From the NCBI GenBank assembly GCA_959602045.1, contig CAUGRT010000005.1, positions 43,640-107,639 of the forward strand: a stretch of DNA of 64,000 bases. The letters run 5' to 3'. Positions 16,919 to 28,606 of this stretch are shown here, piece by piece. The position numbers and the translations under genes are program-made. Every line of letters starts with the position of its first letter. Position 1 is the stretch's first letter. This DNA comes from an uncultured Clostridia bacterium. GTDB lineage: Bacteria > Bacillota > Clostridia > UBA1381. Under the pieces are notes generated by a model. The model was not told the origin of the DNA and ran no database searches. It was given only the letters and a program-made list of their open reading frames with translations.

Positions 16919-17923
16919 TTATTCGGATTCTGTTTCTCCTGCTTTTTTCAAAGTGACTGACAGCAGGATGTTAATAATCATAATAAAGATAAACAGCACC
17001 AGACCGATTGTAAAGAGCGCCTGACGGTGCAGACCCTGCGAATAGGACATTTCCGCAACGATACCGGTTGTCAAGAACCGCACGCTGTTAAACGGTGCAG
17101 GGGGATTGACTGCATTTCCGGCAACCAAAGTAATTGCCATTGCCTCGCCGATCGCACGGCCGATTCCCAATACCACCGAAGTAATAATGCCCGATTTTGC
17201 CGCCGGAATCACCACGCGGAAAACGGTTGTAATTTTCGTTGCGCCCAGTGCATAGGAGCTGCTCCTTAAATGTGCCGGAACGGCTTTCATGGAGGTGCAG
17301 CTTACGTTAATAACTGTCGGCAGAATCATCACCGCAAGGACAAAGACTGCCGAAATCAAGTTTGCACCGCCGGTCATCTGATGTTCCGGAGAATTTGCAA
17401 AAATCGCCATCTCCAACCGATACATCATCGGCTTTACAATCAAGATACCCAATAATCCATATACAACTGACGGAATCCCTGCCAGCAGCTCAACCGCCGG
17501 ATTAACAACCGCGGTCAGCTTTTTCGGGGCAATTTCCGCCAGAAACACTGCTGTCAGCAGTGCAATCGGAACACCGATGATAATTGCCATAATCGTGCCG
17601 ACAATGGAGGTCAGAATAATATTTAAAATTCCGAACTTCGGTTCAGCCGCAGTCGGCGCCCAGACCCTGGAAAACAGCATTTCCTTTAAACCAATCTTGG
17701 TAATTGCCGGAACGCCGGACAGGAACATATAGACGCAAATCGCAAACACCGCCGCAATCGCCAGAATACCGCAGGCGAGAAAAACCACCGCCATGATCCG
17801 TTCCAATAAATCCTTTGAAGCTTTCATTCCGCCGTTCATCCCTTTCCGCACCAAAGGCACGCTGCTCCGTCCGAAAGAAATCCCCTCTACGGCACGATAG
17901 CTTCCTTTTAAACTGCCGTCCAT
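16919..17923 (-). CDS. pstC: Phosphate ABC transporter permease PstC
   Basis: Permease with six membrane segments and the motif PAVELLAGIPSVVYGLLGILI followed by AHLRSSSYALGATKITTVFR. Start uncertain: the ATG at 17923 overlaps the pstS stop (TAATG) and gives 334 residues with an atypical 30-residue N-terminal extension. ATGs at 17839 (MNGGMKAS) and 17827 (MKASKDLLERIM) give 306 or 302 residues, nearer family length, with AAAGGG close by. Partner of PstA. Confidence 0.95.
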   Translation of the reverse strand: MDGSLKGSYRAVEGISFGRSSVPLVRKGMNGGMKASKDLLERIMAVVFLACGILAIAAVFAICVYMFLSGVPAITKIGLKEMLFSRVWAPTAAEPKFGILNIILTSIVGTIMAIIIGVPIALLTAVFLAEIAPKKLTAVVNPAVELLAGIPSVVYGLLGILIVKPMMYRLEMAIFANSPEHQMTGGANLISAVFVLAVMILPTVINVSCTSMKAVPAHLRSSSYALGATKITTVFRVVIPAAKSGIITSVVLGIGRAIGEAMAITLVAGNAVNPPAPFNSVRFLTTGIVAEMSYSQGLHRQALFTIGLVLFIFIMIINILLSVTLKKAGETESE

Positions 17924-18792
17924 TATTCTGCTACAATCAAGCCGACCTTTTCAATAATCGCCTTGCCCTCGTCTGACTGCATGAAATCAAACCATGTCTT
18001 AACCGCGTCGTTCTGCTCGCTGATCTCGCCCTTTGTTGCCATTACAAACGGTCTTTGCAGCGCATAGGAGCCTGCCTTGATATTATCAACCGTCGGCTCT
18101 ACACCATCAATTGAAACCGCCTTAACCGTATCATTTAAAACGTCCAGTGAGATATATCCGATGGAGTGTGGTGTTGATGCAACCGTTGTCATAACCGCAC
18201 CGGTCTGATCCAATTCCTGAGCATATGCGCACTGATCCTCAATTTTCAGAATTTCTTCAAATGCACCTCTTGTACCCGATCCTGCCTCACGACCGATTAC
18301 AACAATATTTCCGTCGCTGCCGCCGACTTCGCTCCAGTTCTTGATCTTGCCTGTGTAAATATCCGCAAGCTGCTGCTTTGTTAAAGAGGAAACGGTATTT
18401 GCCCTATCCACAACGACCGCAATTCCGTCAATCGCAACGATGTTTTCAACCAAGCCCTTTGCTTTTTCCTCGTCCTTTAATGCTCTGGAGGAATCTCCGA
18501 TGTCTGCCGAACCGTTTGCTACTGCCTCCAAGCCCGAGCCGGATCCGGTGAACTGACCCTCTGCCTTGATGGAAGGATATTTTGCATTGAATGCCTCGCA
18601 GCTTGCTTCAACCAGCTTCTTCATGGAGGTAGAACCGTTCAGGCTAACCGTTCCGGATGCTGTTGAGGTGGATGCCGATCCCGTTGCAGCGGTACTGCTT
18701 TGATCGCTGCTGCTTGTCTGTCCGCCGCCGCAGCCTGCCAGTAATGCTGCTCCCATAATTCCTGCAATTATAATTGATGTAATCTTTTTCAT
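17923..18792 (-). CDS. pstS: Phosphate-binding lipoprotein PstS
   Basis: A 289-residue extracytoplasmic solute-binding lipoprotein. The signal peptide MKKITSIIIAGIMGAALLAG ends in the lipobox L-A-G-C (then GGG), followed by a Ser/Thr/Gln-rich linker. Phosphate-binding motifs are visible: NGSTSMKKL, then GQFTGSGSGLEAVANGSADI and IGREAGSGTRGAFEEI. AAAGGAAG precedes the ATG at 18792; the longer frame to 18957 has no signal-peptide logic. First gene of the operon, with a Pho-box promoter upstream. Confidence 0.97.
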   Translation of the reverse strand: MKKITSIIIAGIMGAALLAGCGGGQTSSSDQSSTAATGSASTSTASGTVSLNGSTSMKKLVEASCEAFNAKYPSIKAEGQFTGSGSGLEAVANGSADIGDSSRALKDEEKAKGLVENIVAIDGIAVVVDRANTVSSLTKQQLADIYTGKIKNWSEVGGSDGNIVVIGREAGSGTRGAFEEILKIEDQCAYAQELDQTGAVMTTVASTPHSIGYISLDVLNDTVKAVSIDGVEPTVDNIKAGSYALQRPFVMATKGEISEQNDAVKTWFDFMQSDEGKAIIEKVGLIVAE

Positions 18793-18876
18793 TTTCTTTC
18801 TTCCTTTCTTTTTGTACAAGTCCGGCAACCCATTTGCCGTACCGCTGAAGCTCTCTTGTTCTTCATTACAAAAACT

Positions 18877-18931
18877 ATTGTACCAACCCGGTGTAAAGTC
18901 TAAAACCGTTTTTATGTAAAAAAAGTGTAAA
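18877..18931 (-). promoter_or_regulatory. Pho-box promoter of the pst operon
   Basis: On the minus strand TTTACA occurs at 18926-18931 and 18915-18920, exactly 11 bases apart, and again at 18892-18897 (23 bases further). A TACAAT -10 lies at 18877-18882. This matches the 11-base repeat spacing of TT(A/T)ACA boxes bound by PhoP in Bacillus, and there is no ordinary -35 box, as expected for an activated promoter. Confidence 0.75.
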
Positions 18932-19019
18932 AAGATTTTACATTCCCTTAAATTCACGTTAAATTCTTAATGTTATGTAAGATTCGACAGGAACAATGTT
19001 AATACAGGAAAAAAATATC

Positions 19020-19048
19020 TTGACAAATCATGTCGGATATAAGATAAT
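19020..19048 (+). promoter_or_regulatory. Promoter of carB
   Basis: TTGACA (19020-19025), 17 bases, GATAAT (19043-19048), ending about 43 bases before the carB start. Divergent from the pst promoter. Confidence 0.65.
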
Positions 19049-19091
19049 ATAATTTAGGAAATAATATAGAATATGAACAGGAGAAACCAAT

Positions 19092-22316
<3,225 letters not shown>

Positions 22317-22322
22317 AAAATA

Positions 22323-22362
22323 TGGCTTTGCATGGATTTTAAACAAAATCCATGCAAAGCCA
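22323..22362 (+). terminator. 18-bp perfect-stem terminator after carB
   Basis: TGGCTTTGCATGGATTTT (22323-22340) pairs exactly with its complement (22345-22362) around a 4-base loop; a T-run follows at 22367-22372. Confidence 0.85.
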
Positions 22363-22397
22363 TTCCTTTTTTAGCTTGATTTCTTTTCCGCACAAAA

Positions 22398-22425
22398 ATA
22401 GGGATCGACGTGAATCGACCCCTAT
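22398..22425 (-). terminator. Terminator of gdhA
   Basis: On the minus strand ATAGGGGTCGA pairs with TCGATCCCTAT with one mismatch and is followed by TTTTTG, just after the gdhA stop. Confidence 0.75.
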
Positions 22426-22438
22426 ACTTATCGTCTTA

Positions 22439-23782
22439 TTAGCAAATGCCCTGTGCCATCATTGCGTCAGCAACCTTCATGAAGCCTGCAATGTTTGCGC
22501 CGGAAACAAGATCCTTCTTACCGTTGAAGGACTTATTGTATTCGTCAGCAGCAGCGGAAGCAGCCTTGTAGATGCTAACCATAATATCGTGAAGCTTTGC
22601 GTCAACTTCTTCAAATGTCCAGGAAAGTCTCTGTGAGTTCTGGCTCATTTCAAGCGCTGATGTTGCAACACCGCCGGCATTGGCAGCCTTGCCCGGTGCA
22701 AAGTATACGCCGTTTTCCTGCAAATACTTTGTAGCGTCCAGTGTTGTCGGCATGTTTGCGCCCTCTGCAACAACGATACAGCCGTTTGCTACCAACTGCT
22801 TTGCATCGTCCAAAAGCAGCTCGTTCTGTGTTGCGCACGGAAGAGCAATATCACACTTGATGGACCAGATACCCTTGCCCTCTGTGTACTTCGCGTTCGG
22901 TCTGTACTTCAAGTACTCCTTAATTCTGCCTCTCTGTACTTCCTTGATTTCCTTAACAGCAGCGAGGTCAATACCCTCTTCATCATAGATGTAGCCGTTG
23001 GAATCGGAAAGAGCAACAACCTTTGCGCCGAATGACTGGCACTTCTCTGTTGCGTAGATTGCAACGTTACCGGAACCGGAAACAACAACCGTCTTACCTG
23101 CCAATTCTGTGCCGAGATCCTTCAGCATTTCGTTTGTGAAGTATACCAGACCATAGCCGGTTGCTTCTGTTCTTGCCAGAGAACCGCCCCATGTCAGACC
23201 CTTACCGGTCAAAACACCCTCATAGCAGTTCTTTAATCTCTTATACTGACCGAACATAAAGCCGATCTCTCTTGCGCCTGTACCGATATCGCCGGCAGGA
23301 ACATCTGTATCTGCACCGATGTGACGATAAAGCTCTGTCATGAAGCTCTGGCAGAACGCCATAACCTCTCTGTCGGACTTGCCCTTAGGATCGAAATCCG
23401 AACCGCCCTTACCGCCGCCGATCGGCAATGTTGTCAATGAATTTTTGAAAATCTGCTCAAAACCCAAGAATTTGATGATACCCAGGTTTACGGACGGGTG
23501 AAGTCTTAAACCGCCCTTATAAGGTCCGATTGCACTGTTGAACTGTACTCTGAAACCTCTGTTTACCTGAACCTTGCCGTTATCGTCTACCCAGGGAACA
23601 CGGAACATAATCTGTCTTTCCGGCTCTACGATTCTTTCCAGCAATGCAGCCTTTTCATATTCGGGATGCTTCTCGAATACCGGCTCCAATGTTGTAAGTA
23701 CTTCTGTTGCAGCCTGGATAAACTCCGGCTCATTTGAATTTTTTTCCTTTAGCTTTGCTAATACGTCCTGTGCATATGACAT
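22439..23782 (-). CDS. gdhA: NADP-specific glutamate dehydrogenase
   Basis: A 447-residue hexameric-type enzyme interconverting 2-oxoglutarate plus ammonia with glutamate; a main ammonia assimilation route. Substrate-site motifs: GPYKGGLRLHPSV, then LTTLPIGGGKGGSDFDPKGK (catalytic Lys region) and DVPAGDIGTGAREIGFMFGQ. Nucleotide fold: VVVSGSGNVAIYATEKC. The start at 23782 (MSYAQDV) has AAAGGAGG 10 bases upstream; a TTG two codons earlier is unlikely. The run of frequent codons suggests high expression. Own promoter and terminator. Confidence 0.97.
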   Translation of the reverse strand: MSYAQDVLAKLKEKNSNEPEFIQAATEVLTTLEPVFEKHPEYEKAALLERIVEPERQIMFRVPWVDDNGKVQVNRGFRVQFNSAIGPYKGGLRLHPSVNLGIIKFLGFEQIFKNSLTTLPIGGGKGGSDFDPKGKSDREVMAFCQSFMTELYRHIGADTDVPAGDIGTGAREIGFMFGQYKRLKNCYEGVLTGKGLTWGGSLARTEATGYGLVYFTNEMLKDLGTELAGKTVVVSGSGNVAIYATEKCQSFGAKVVALSDSNGYIYDEEGIDLAAVKEIKEVQRGRIKEYLKYRPNAKYTEGKGIWSIKCDIALPCATQNELLLDDAKQLVANGCIVVAEGANMPTTLDATKYLQENGVYFAPGKAANAGGVATSALEMSQNSQRLSWTFEEVDAKLHDIMVSIYKAASAAADEYNKSFNGKKDLVSGANIAGFMKVADAMMAQGIC

Positions 23783-23878
23783 AAACAAAACTCCTCCTTT
23801 TATAATATATAGTGTTTCTTCAAACTAATAGTGTTTTAAGCTCCTATCTTTGTTTGCGTCTGCTAAAACCTACGTTAT

Positions 23879-23907
23879 ATTTTATCAGATTTTTCCCTGA
23901 ATTGCAA
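23879..23907 (-). promoter_or_regulatory. Promoter of gdhA
   Basis: On the minus strand TTGCAA (23902-23907) and TAAAAT (23879-23884) are separated by 17 bases. A leader of about 90 bases precedes the start. Confidence 0.65.
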
Positions 23908-24029
23908 TAACAAAATACACAAAATTTCATAAATTTTTTTGTGCAACGTTTAAATATTCATATACCATGCATAATTAAACCGCAATTTCGGCATTATACC
24001 CCTTTTTGATGAATAAATATTGCATAACG

Positions 24030-25061
24030 CTAACTTTCCAAAGAAATCATAAACCGATACGCTTCGATGAGATCGGGATTCCAGATCGGAAAGCTCTGAT
24101 CGGGATTTTCGGTAGGTTTGGGAGTTGCCTGCGGCTCGGACGAGGGCTGCGGTGTTGCTTCCGGAACCGGCTGTTCCAAGGCGGTGCAGCCGTTAAAAGC
24201 CGTTGCGTCAATCCGCGCGGTATTTCCCGAAAGACGCACCTCCGTCAAAGCGGTACATTCGGCAAACGCATGGTCATAAATTTTGGATACGGTATCCGGT
24301 ATTTGCACCAGCTCCAGCGCCTTGCAGTTTGCAAATGCATAGCTTCGGATGGTTTCCACACCCTTTCCGATCAGTGCCTTATAAATCCCGGAAGCGGCAA
24401 AGGCGTAAGGCCCGATATTCAGCACCGATCCCGGCACTTCAATTTTTTCAAGCTTGCGGCAATTATAAAATGCGCGTTCACCAATATCGCTCACACCGGT
24501 ATTTTTATCCACTTGAAATTTAGCCGTTGTCAGATTAATGCAGTTCATAAACGCTCCGCTTCCGATTTTCTCAACCGACGCCGGAATGGTTACGGTTTTT
24601 AACTGAGAGCAATCCAGAAAAGCGCTGGTGCCGATGGTCTTTAAATCCTCGCCGAGCGTGAACGTAACCAACGAGCGGCAGCCGTCAAACGCATGTGCCC
24701 CGATTTCCTCCGCAAGCTCCATCCGCGGAATATCATTCAAATCCGAGCAATCCGCAAATGCATAATCCCCGACCGTTGCCGCCATCCCCGTAACGGTTTG
24801 GAGTTTTCGGCATCTTCGAAAAGCATTGGCTTCAATCTCCTTTACGCTGCCCGGAATTTTGACATTCTCCATCGTCTTGTTCCCACGGAACGCGTCTTGA
24901 CCGATAATCTGTACAGAACTTGGAATCTCAACATAAACATCCTCGCCGGTGTATTCGACCAGAACCTTATTTTCAATCACAAAATCCGAGCTTGCAGCAA
25001 AGCAAGTCGCCGCAGATAAAACCGCTCCCAGCATCAGAACGGCGGCAAATATTTTTTTCAT
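24030..25061 (-). CDS. Secreted leucine-rich repeat protein (BspA/LRR_5 type)
   Basis: A 343-residue protein with signal peptide MKKIFAAVLMLGAVLSAATC and about ten LRR_5 (Treponema BspA-like) repeats of about 23 residues, each with the I..(Y/H)AFA.C..L..V.IP pattern (for example SYAFANCKALELVQIPDTVS). The C-terminus (after about residue 285) is a Pro/Thr/Glu-rich linker ending in a short unique tail. Such proteins are surface or secreted adhesins or ligand binders in gut and oral bacteria; no enzyme domain or wall anchor is visible. AAAGGGATG precedes the ATG. Confidence 0.85.
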   Translation of the reverse strand: MKKIFAAVLMLGAVLSAATCFAASSDFVIENKVLVEYTGEDVYVEIPSSVQIIGQDAFRGNKTMENVKIPGSVKEIEANAFRRCRKLQTVTGMAATVGDYAFADCSDLNDIPRMELAEEIGAHAFDGCRSLVTFTLGEDLKTIGTSAFLDCSQLKTVTIPASVEKIGSGAFMNCINLTTAKFQVDKNTGVSDIGERAFYNCRKLEKIEVPGSVLNIGPYAFAASGIYKALIGKGVETIRSYAFANCKALELVQIPDTVSKIYDHAFAECTALTEVRLSGNTARIDATAFNGCTALEQPVPEATPQPSSEPQATPKPTENPDQSFPIWNPDLIEAYRFMISLES

Positions 25062-25118
25062 ATCGACATCCCTTTCTTTATATAATGAAGTTTTAATCTA
25101 TCATCCGAATGGGTGGTT

Positions 25119-25220
25119 TGGGGATTTCAATGGTTTTTCAAGCTATGAAGGCGAGTTCTACTCCGCGCATCGTAGCGGATGTCTGAGCCGCAATAGAATG
25201 AAAAACCATTGAAATCCCCA
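25119..25220 (+). repeat. Dispersed hairpin element, copy D
   Basis: Arms TGGGGATTTCAATGGTTTTT and AAAAACCATTGAAATCCCCA are exact complements (25119-25138 and 25201-25220), continuing inward to CTAT/ATAG with two mismatches. Long-subtype core with CATCG in place of CAGCG. Lies between the acetyltransferase and LRR genes. Confidence 0.85.
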
Positions 25221-25231
25221 TTCACCGTCTT

Positions 25232-25720
25232 TTAATCTTCCAAATTCAATAAAAAGAAATCACAATCCTGATACGGATGACTGAATGAGATCGGCAATTC
25301 GTTTTCCTCCACCTTTTGAAATCCTGCTTTCTCATAAAACCGGTGCGCTCTGACGGTATTGGCAGGCGTATCAAGCAAAATTGTTTTAAATCCCTTTTCT
25401 TTTGCGAATTGCAGCAAACGGGCATAAAGCTTTTGACCGAGATGAACCGGTTCTCCCTGATATTTTTCGTATACAAAAAATTTCTTTAAAATTGCAATTT
25501 CGCTGCCGCACGGCATAATTCCGATTGACCCAATCAGCTGCCCGTCTTCCGTCGCAATCCAAAAATCTCCGCCGGCACGAATATAGGAATCCGTAATTGT
25601 CCTCAAATCCGGCTGATCATCTACCGTTACCGGCAGACGCGTTCCGTCATTTTGAAAATGTAAAACCAAATCGATAACATCCTGTGTATACCGATCTTCA
25701 AACTGCATAATTGAAATCAT
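25232..25720 (-). CDS. GNAT-family N-acetyltransferase
   Basis: A 162-residue protein with the GNAT fold: acetyl-CoA-binding segment LKKFFVYEKYQGEPVHLGQK followed by LYARLLQFAKEKGFKTILLD, then TPANTVRAHRFYEKAGFQKV, the typical C-terminal motif. GGAGAGG precedes the ATG. Substrate unknown. Monocistronic, with a good promoter upstream. Confidence 0.85.
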   Translation of the reverse strand: MISIMQFEDRYTQDVIDLVLHFQNDGTRLPVTVDDQPDLRTITDSYIRAGGDFWIATEDGQLIGSIGIMPCGSEIAILKKFFVYEKYQGEPVHLGQKLYARLLQFAKEKGFKTILLDTPANTVRAHRFYEKAGFQKVEENELPISFSHPYQDCDFFLLNLED

Positions 25721-25783
25721 AACCCTCTCCGTTCTGCCGTATTCAAGTCAAAATTCTCATACGACATTTCCCTGTTTTTATTT

Positions 25784-25812
25784 ATTATAGCAGTTATTTT
25801 TACGACGGTCAA
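25784..25812 (-). promoter_or_regulatory. Promoter of the acetyltransferase gene
   Basis: On the minus strand TTGACC (25807-25812) and TATAAT (25784-25789) are separated by 17 bases. Confidence 0.75.
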
Positions 25813-25899
25813 TACACAGATGGAAGTTTTTTGTGGAAAAAGCGTTATGAATCCCCAAAAAAAACGTTGTGGATTCTGTCGTTTTGGCGGATATGGATA

Positions 25900-25928
25900 T
25901 TGACTTTTTGCATGGATTTTGATACTAT
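25900..25928 (+). promoter_or_regulatory. Candidate promoter of the purine operon
   Basis: TTGACT (25900-25905), 17 bases, TACTAT (25923-25928). The resulting leader to purE would be about 345 bases and would include hairpin elements E and F. No guanine/PRPP riboswitch or PurR box was recognised. Confidence 0.5.
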
Positions 25929-25973
25929 AATAATATGTAGAAATATCGGAGCATTGTAAAATACGATTTAAAA

Positions 25974-26062
25974 GACTTTTTATTTGCTTTTTGGTTTATG
26001 GAGGTGCGTTCCGTGCATGTGGATGTCTGAACCGCAATCAAACGAAAAATTGATGAAAAGTC
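25974..26062 (+). repeat. Dispersed hairpin element, copy E (degenerate)
   Basis: Core reduced to GGAGGTGCGTTCCGTGCATG plus TGGATGTCTGAACCGCAATC. The arms begin GACTTTTTATTTG and end GATGAAAAGTC with many mismatches. Outer arm bases match those of neighbouring copy F, suggesting a local duplication followed by decay of this copy. Confidence 0.65.
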
Positions 26063-26115
26063 CTGTATCTCATTCGAATTGTTGGATTGTTCAGCCGAAA
26101 ATGTATTTTTCGAAT

Positions 26116-26208
26116 GACTTTTTATCTGTTTTTCGTTCTATGAAGGCGAATTCCGCGCAGCGTAGCGGATGTCTGAGCCGCAATAGAACGAAAAACAGAT
26201 AAAAAGTC
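26116..26208 (+). repeat. Dispersed hairpin element, copy F (perfect 26-bp arms)
   Basis: The left arm 26116-26141 (GACTTTTTATCTGTTTTTCG then TTCTAT) and the right arm 26183-26208 are exact reverse complements over 26 bases. Short-subtype core (GCGAATTCCGCGCAGCG). It ends 70 bases before purE and sits in the purine operon leader. Confidence 0.9.
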
Positions 26209-26277
26209 CCACACCACATTCGGAGTATCGGCTTTTACAATCGACCGATAGATTAATATGTAAAGGAGCAAACGCTT

Positions 26278-26778
26278 ATGAACACACCAAAGGCTGCGCT
26301 GATTATGGGTTCGGATTCGGATTTCCCGAAGCTGAAAGGCTGCGTAGAAAAATTAAAGACATTCGGAATTGAGGTTGACGTCAACGTTATATCGGCGCAT
26401 CGTACGCCGGACGCGGCAGCGGAATTTGCAAAGCATGCCGAAGAAAACGGAATTGACGTTATTATTTGCGCCGCCGGCATGGCAGCACATCTGGGGGGCG
26501 TAATCGCAGCGCATACGATTTTGCCGGTGATCGGAATCCCCATCAAATCCACCTTAGAGGGCATGGATGCATTATTGGCAACAGTTCAGATGCCGCCGGG
26601 AATCCCGGTTGCAACGGTTGGAATTGATAACGGCACCAATGCAGCAATCCTTGCAGCACAGATGATGTCCCTCAAGTACAGCAGCTTAAAAGACGCCCTG
26701 CGCGCAGAAAAGCAGCGGATGGTTGACGGTGTGATGAAAAAGAACGAAAAAATAAAGGAATTGGTAAAGGAGATCTGA
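26278..26778 (+). CDS. purE: N5-carboxyaminoimidazole ribonucleotide mutase
   Basis: A 166-residue class I PurE converting N5-CAIR to CAIR in purine synthesis. Active-site motifs GSDSDFPKL (Ser/Asp at 11-15), SAHRTPD (catalytic His) and GMAAHLGGVIAAHTILPVIG are present. AAAGGAG precedes the ATG. First gene of purE-M-N-(purO-like)-(AICARFT)-D. Two bases separate it from purM. purK was not found in the window. Confidence 0.97.
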   Translation: MNTPKAALIMGSDSDFPKLKGCVEKLKTFGIEVDVNVISAHRTPDAAAEFAKHAEENGIDVIICAAGMAAHLGGVIAAHTILPVIGIPIKSTLEGMDALLATVQMPPGIPVATVGIDNGTNAAILAAQMMSLKYSSLKDALRAEKQRMVDGVMKKNEKIKELVKEI

Positions 26779-26780
26779 AT

Positions 26781-27818
26781 ATGAGTGAAAATGCATATAA
26801 GCAAGCCGGCGTGGACGTTGAAGCAGGCTACGAATCGGTAAGACTGATTAAAAACGACGTTAAGAAAACCGCCATCGAGGGCGTACTGGGCGGAATCGGT
26901 GGCTTCGGCGGTTTGTTTGAGGTTCCGAAGGGCTATGAAAATCCAGTTCTGGTTTCGGGTACAGACGGTGTCGGAACAAAATTAAGAGTTGCATTTCTGA
27001 TGGACAAGCACGATACCATCGGTCAGGATTGCGTTGCGATGTGCGTCAATGACGTTGCATGTTCGGGCGCAAAACCGCTGTTCTTCCTGGATTATCTTGC
27101 CGTAGGAAAGAACGTTCCCGAAAAGGTTGCGCAAATCGTAAAAGGCGTAGCGGACGGATGTGTGCTTGCCGGCTGTGCTTTAGTCGGCGGCGAAACGGCA
27201 GAAATGCCCGGATTCTATCCCATAGACGAATACGACCTCGCCGGTTTTTCGGTAGGCGTTGTGGAAAAGTCTAAAATTACGGACGGCGCGAATGCAAAGG
27301 CAGGCGATGTGCTGATCGGTATCGCCTCCAGCGGTATTCACTCAAACGGCTACTCCCTCGTAAGAAAGCTGTTCGGTTTAAATGACCCGGACGCGAAAGA
27401 AAAGCTGAATACCTATTCGGACGAATTGGGTAAAAAAATTGGCGAAGAACTGCTGACTCCGACTAAAATTTACGTAAAACCGCTGTTAAAGCTGATTGAC
27501 GAGGTAGGAATCCACACAGTTTCCCACATTACGGGCGGCGGATTTATCGAAAACGTTCCCCGGATGCTTCCGGACGGCTTAAAGGCGGTAATCAAAAAAG
27601 GAACCTGGGAGATTCTTCCGATCTTCAACATGATGCAGAAGCTCGGCGATATTCCCGAAAGAGATATGTATAATACGTTCAATATGGGAATCGGTATGAT
27701 TGTTGCGGTAGATGCCGATAAGGCAGACGCGGCGGTGAAGTGTCTGTCCGAAGCCGGCGAAAAAGCTTATATCATCGGTGAGCTTGCCGAGGGCGAAAAG
27801 GGCGTTGAAATCTTATGA
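26781..27818 (+). CDS. purM: Phosphoribosylformylglycinamidine cyclo-ligase (AIR synthetase)
   Basis: A 345-residue PurM of full length, which closes the imidazole ring using ATP. Signatures: YENPVLVSGTDGVGTKLRVA, then DCVAMCVNDVACSGAKPLFF and GCALVGGETAEMPGFY, plus GIASSGIHSNGYSLVRK and HITGGGFIENVPRMLP. It overlaps purN by 4 bases (ATGA), so translation is coupled. Confidence 0.97.
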   Translation: MSENAYKQAGVDVEAGYESVRLIKNDVKKTAIEGVLGGIGGFGGLFEVPKGYENPVLVSGTDGVGTKLRVAFLMDKHDTIGQDCVAMCVNDVACSGAKPLFFLDYLAVGKNVPEKVAQIVKGVADGCVLAGCALVGGETAEMPGFYPIDEYDLAGFSVGVVEKSKITDGANAKAGDVLIGIASSGIHSNGYSLVRKLFGLNDPDAKEKLNTYSDELGKKIGEELLTPTKIYVKPLLKLIDEVGIHTVSHITGGGFIENVPRMLPDGLKAVIKKGTWEILPIFNMMQKLGDIPERDMYNTFNMGIGMIVAVDADKADAAVKCLSEAGEKAYIIGELAEGEKGVEIL

Positions 27819-28414
27819 AGAAAATAGGCGTACTGATTTCCGGCGGCGGAACCAATTTGCAGGCATTGATTGACGCCGAAAAAAGCGGAGTGATAAAAAG
27901 CGGAAAAATTGTCTGCGTATGCTCCAACCGCGCGGACGCATATGGATTGGAACGGGCAAAAAAAGCCGGAATCCCGACAAAGGTGATCCGAAAAAATGCA
28001 GATTGCGGCGGCGATTCGGATGAGATGAACCGTCAAATTTGTACCTATATGAAAGAAATGCAGGTGGATGTCATTGTGCTTGCCGGATACCTGGCAATCC
28101 TCGGCGGAGAACTGCTCCATGAGTATGCGGATAAAATTATCAATATCCATCCATCCCTGATTCCCTCGTTCTGCGGCGATGGTTTTTACGGATTAAGAGT
28201 CCATCAAGCCGCATTGGATTACGGCGTAAAAGTCACGGGCGCAACGGCACATTTCGTAAACGAGGTCGTGGACGGAGGCAGAATTATTCTGCAAAAGGCA
28301 GTTGCCGTACAAGACGGAGATACCCCGGAAATTTTGCAAAAACGTGTAATGGAACAAGCAGAATGGATTATTCTGCCCCGTGCAGTGGAAATGGTTTGCG
28401 CCGGGGAAATATAG
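27815..28414 (+). CDS. purN: Phosphoribosylglycinamide formyltransferase (GAR transformylase)
   Basis: A 199-residue folate-dependent PurN: SGGGTNLQALIDA at the N-terminus (phosphate binding), then the catalytic motif INIHPSLIPSFCGDGFYG with Asn and His, and VTGATAHFVNEVVDGGRII with the catalytic Asp. Full length. A 192-base gap containing hairpin element copy G separates it from the next gene. Confidence 0.96.
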   Translation: MKKIGVLISGGGTNLQALIDAEKSGVIKSGKIVCVCSNRADAYGLERAKKAGIPTKVIRKNADCGGDSDEMNRQICTYMKEMQVDVIVLAGYLAILGGELLHEYADKIINIHPSLIPSFCGDGFYGLRVHQAALDYGVKVTGATAHFVNEVVDGGRIILQKAVAVQDGDTPEILQKRVMEQAEWIILPRAVEMVCAGEI

Positions 28415-28449
28415 GAATAAAATCGTAAAAAACACACATTTTTTTCGTA

Positions 28450-28545
28450 GGCTTTGCATGCGTTTTCATTCTATGGAGGCGAGTTCTACTCCGCGCAGCG
28501 TAGCGGATGTCTGAGCCGCAATAGAATGAAAATGCATGCAAAGCC
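28450..28545 (+). repeat. Dispersed hairpin element, copy G (within the purine operon)
   Basis: The left arm 28450-28474 begins GGCTTTGCATGCGTTTTCAT and the right arm 28521-28545 pairs with it over 25 positions, with a single G-U. Long-subtype core identical to copies B and C. It separates purN from the IMP cyclohydrolase gene. The GGCTTTGCATG part also occurs in the carB terminator stem. Confidence 0.88.
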
Positions 28546-28606
28546 CCACCCACACATTCGAATTTTAACTGTTCCCATAAAAAAAACAGAAAACGGAGGA
28601 CTATGA

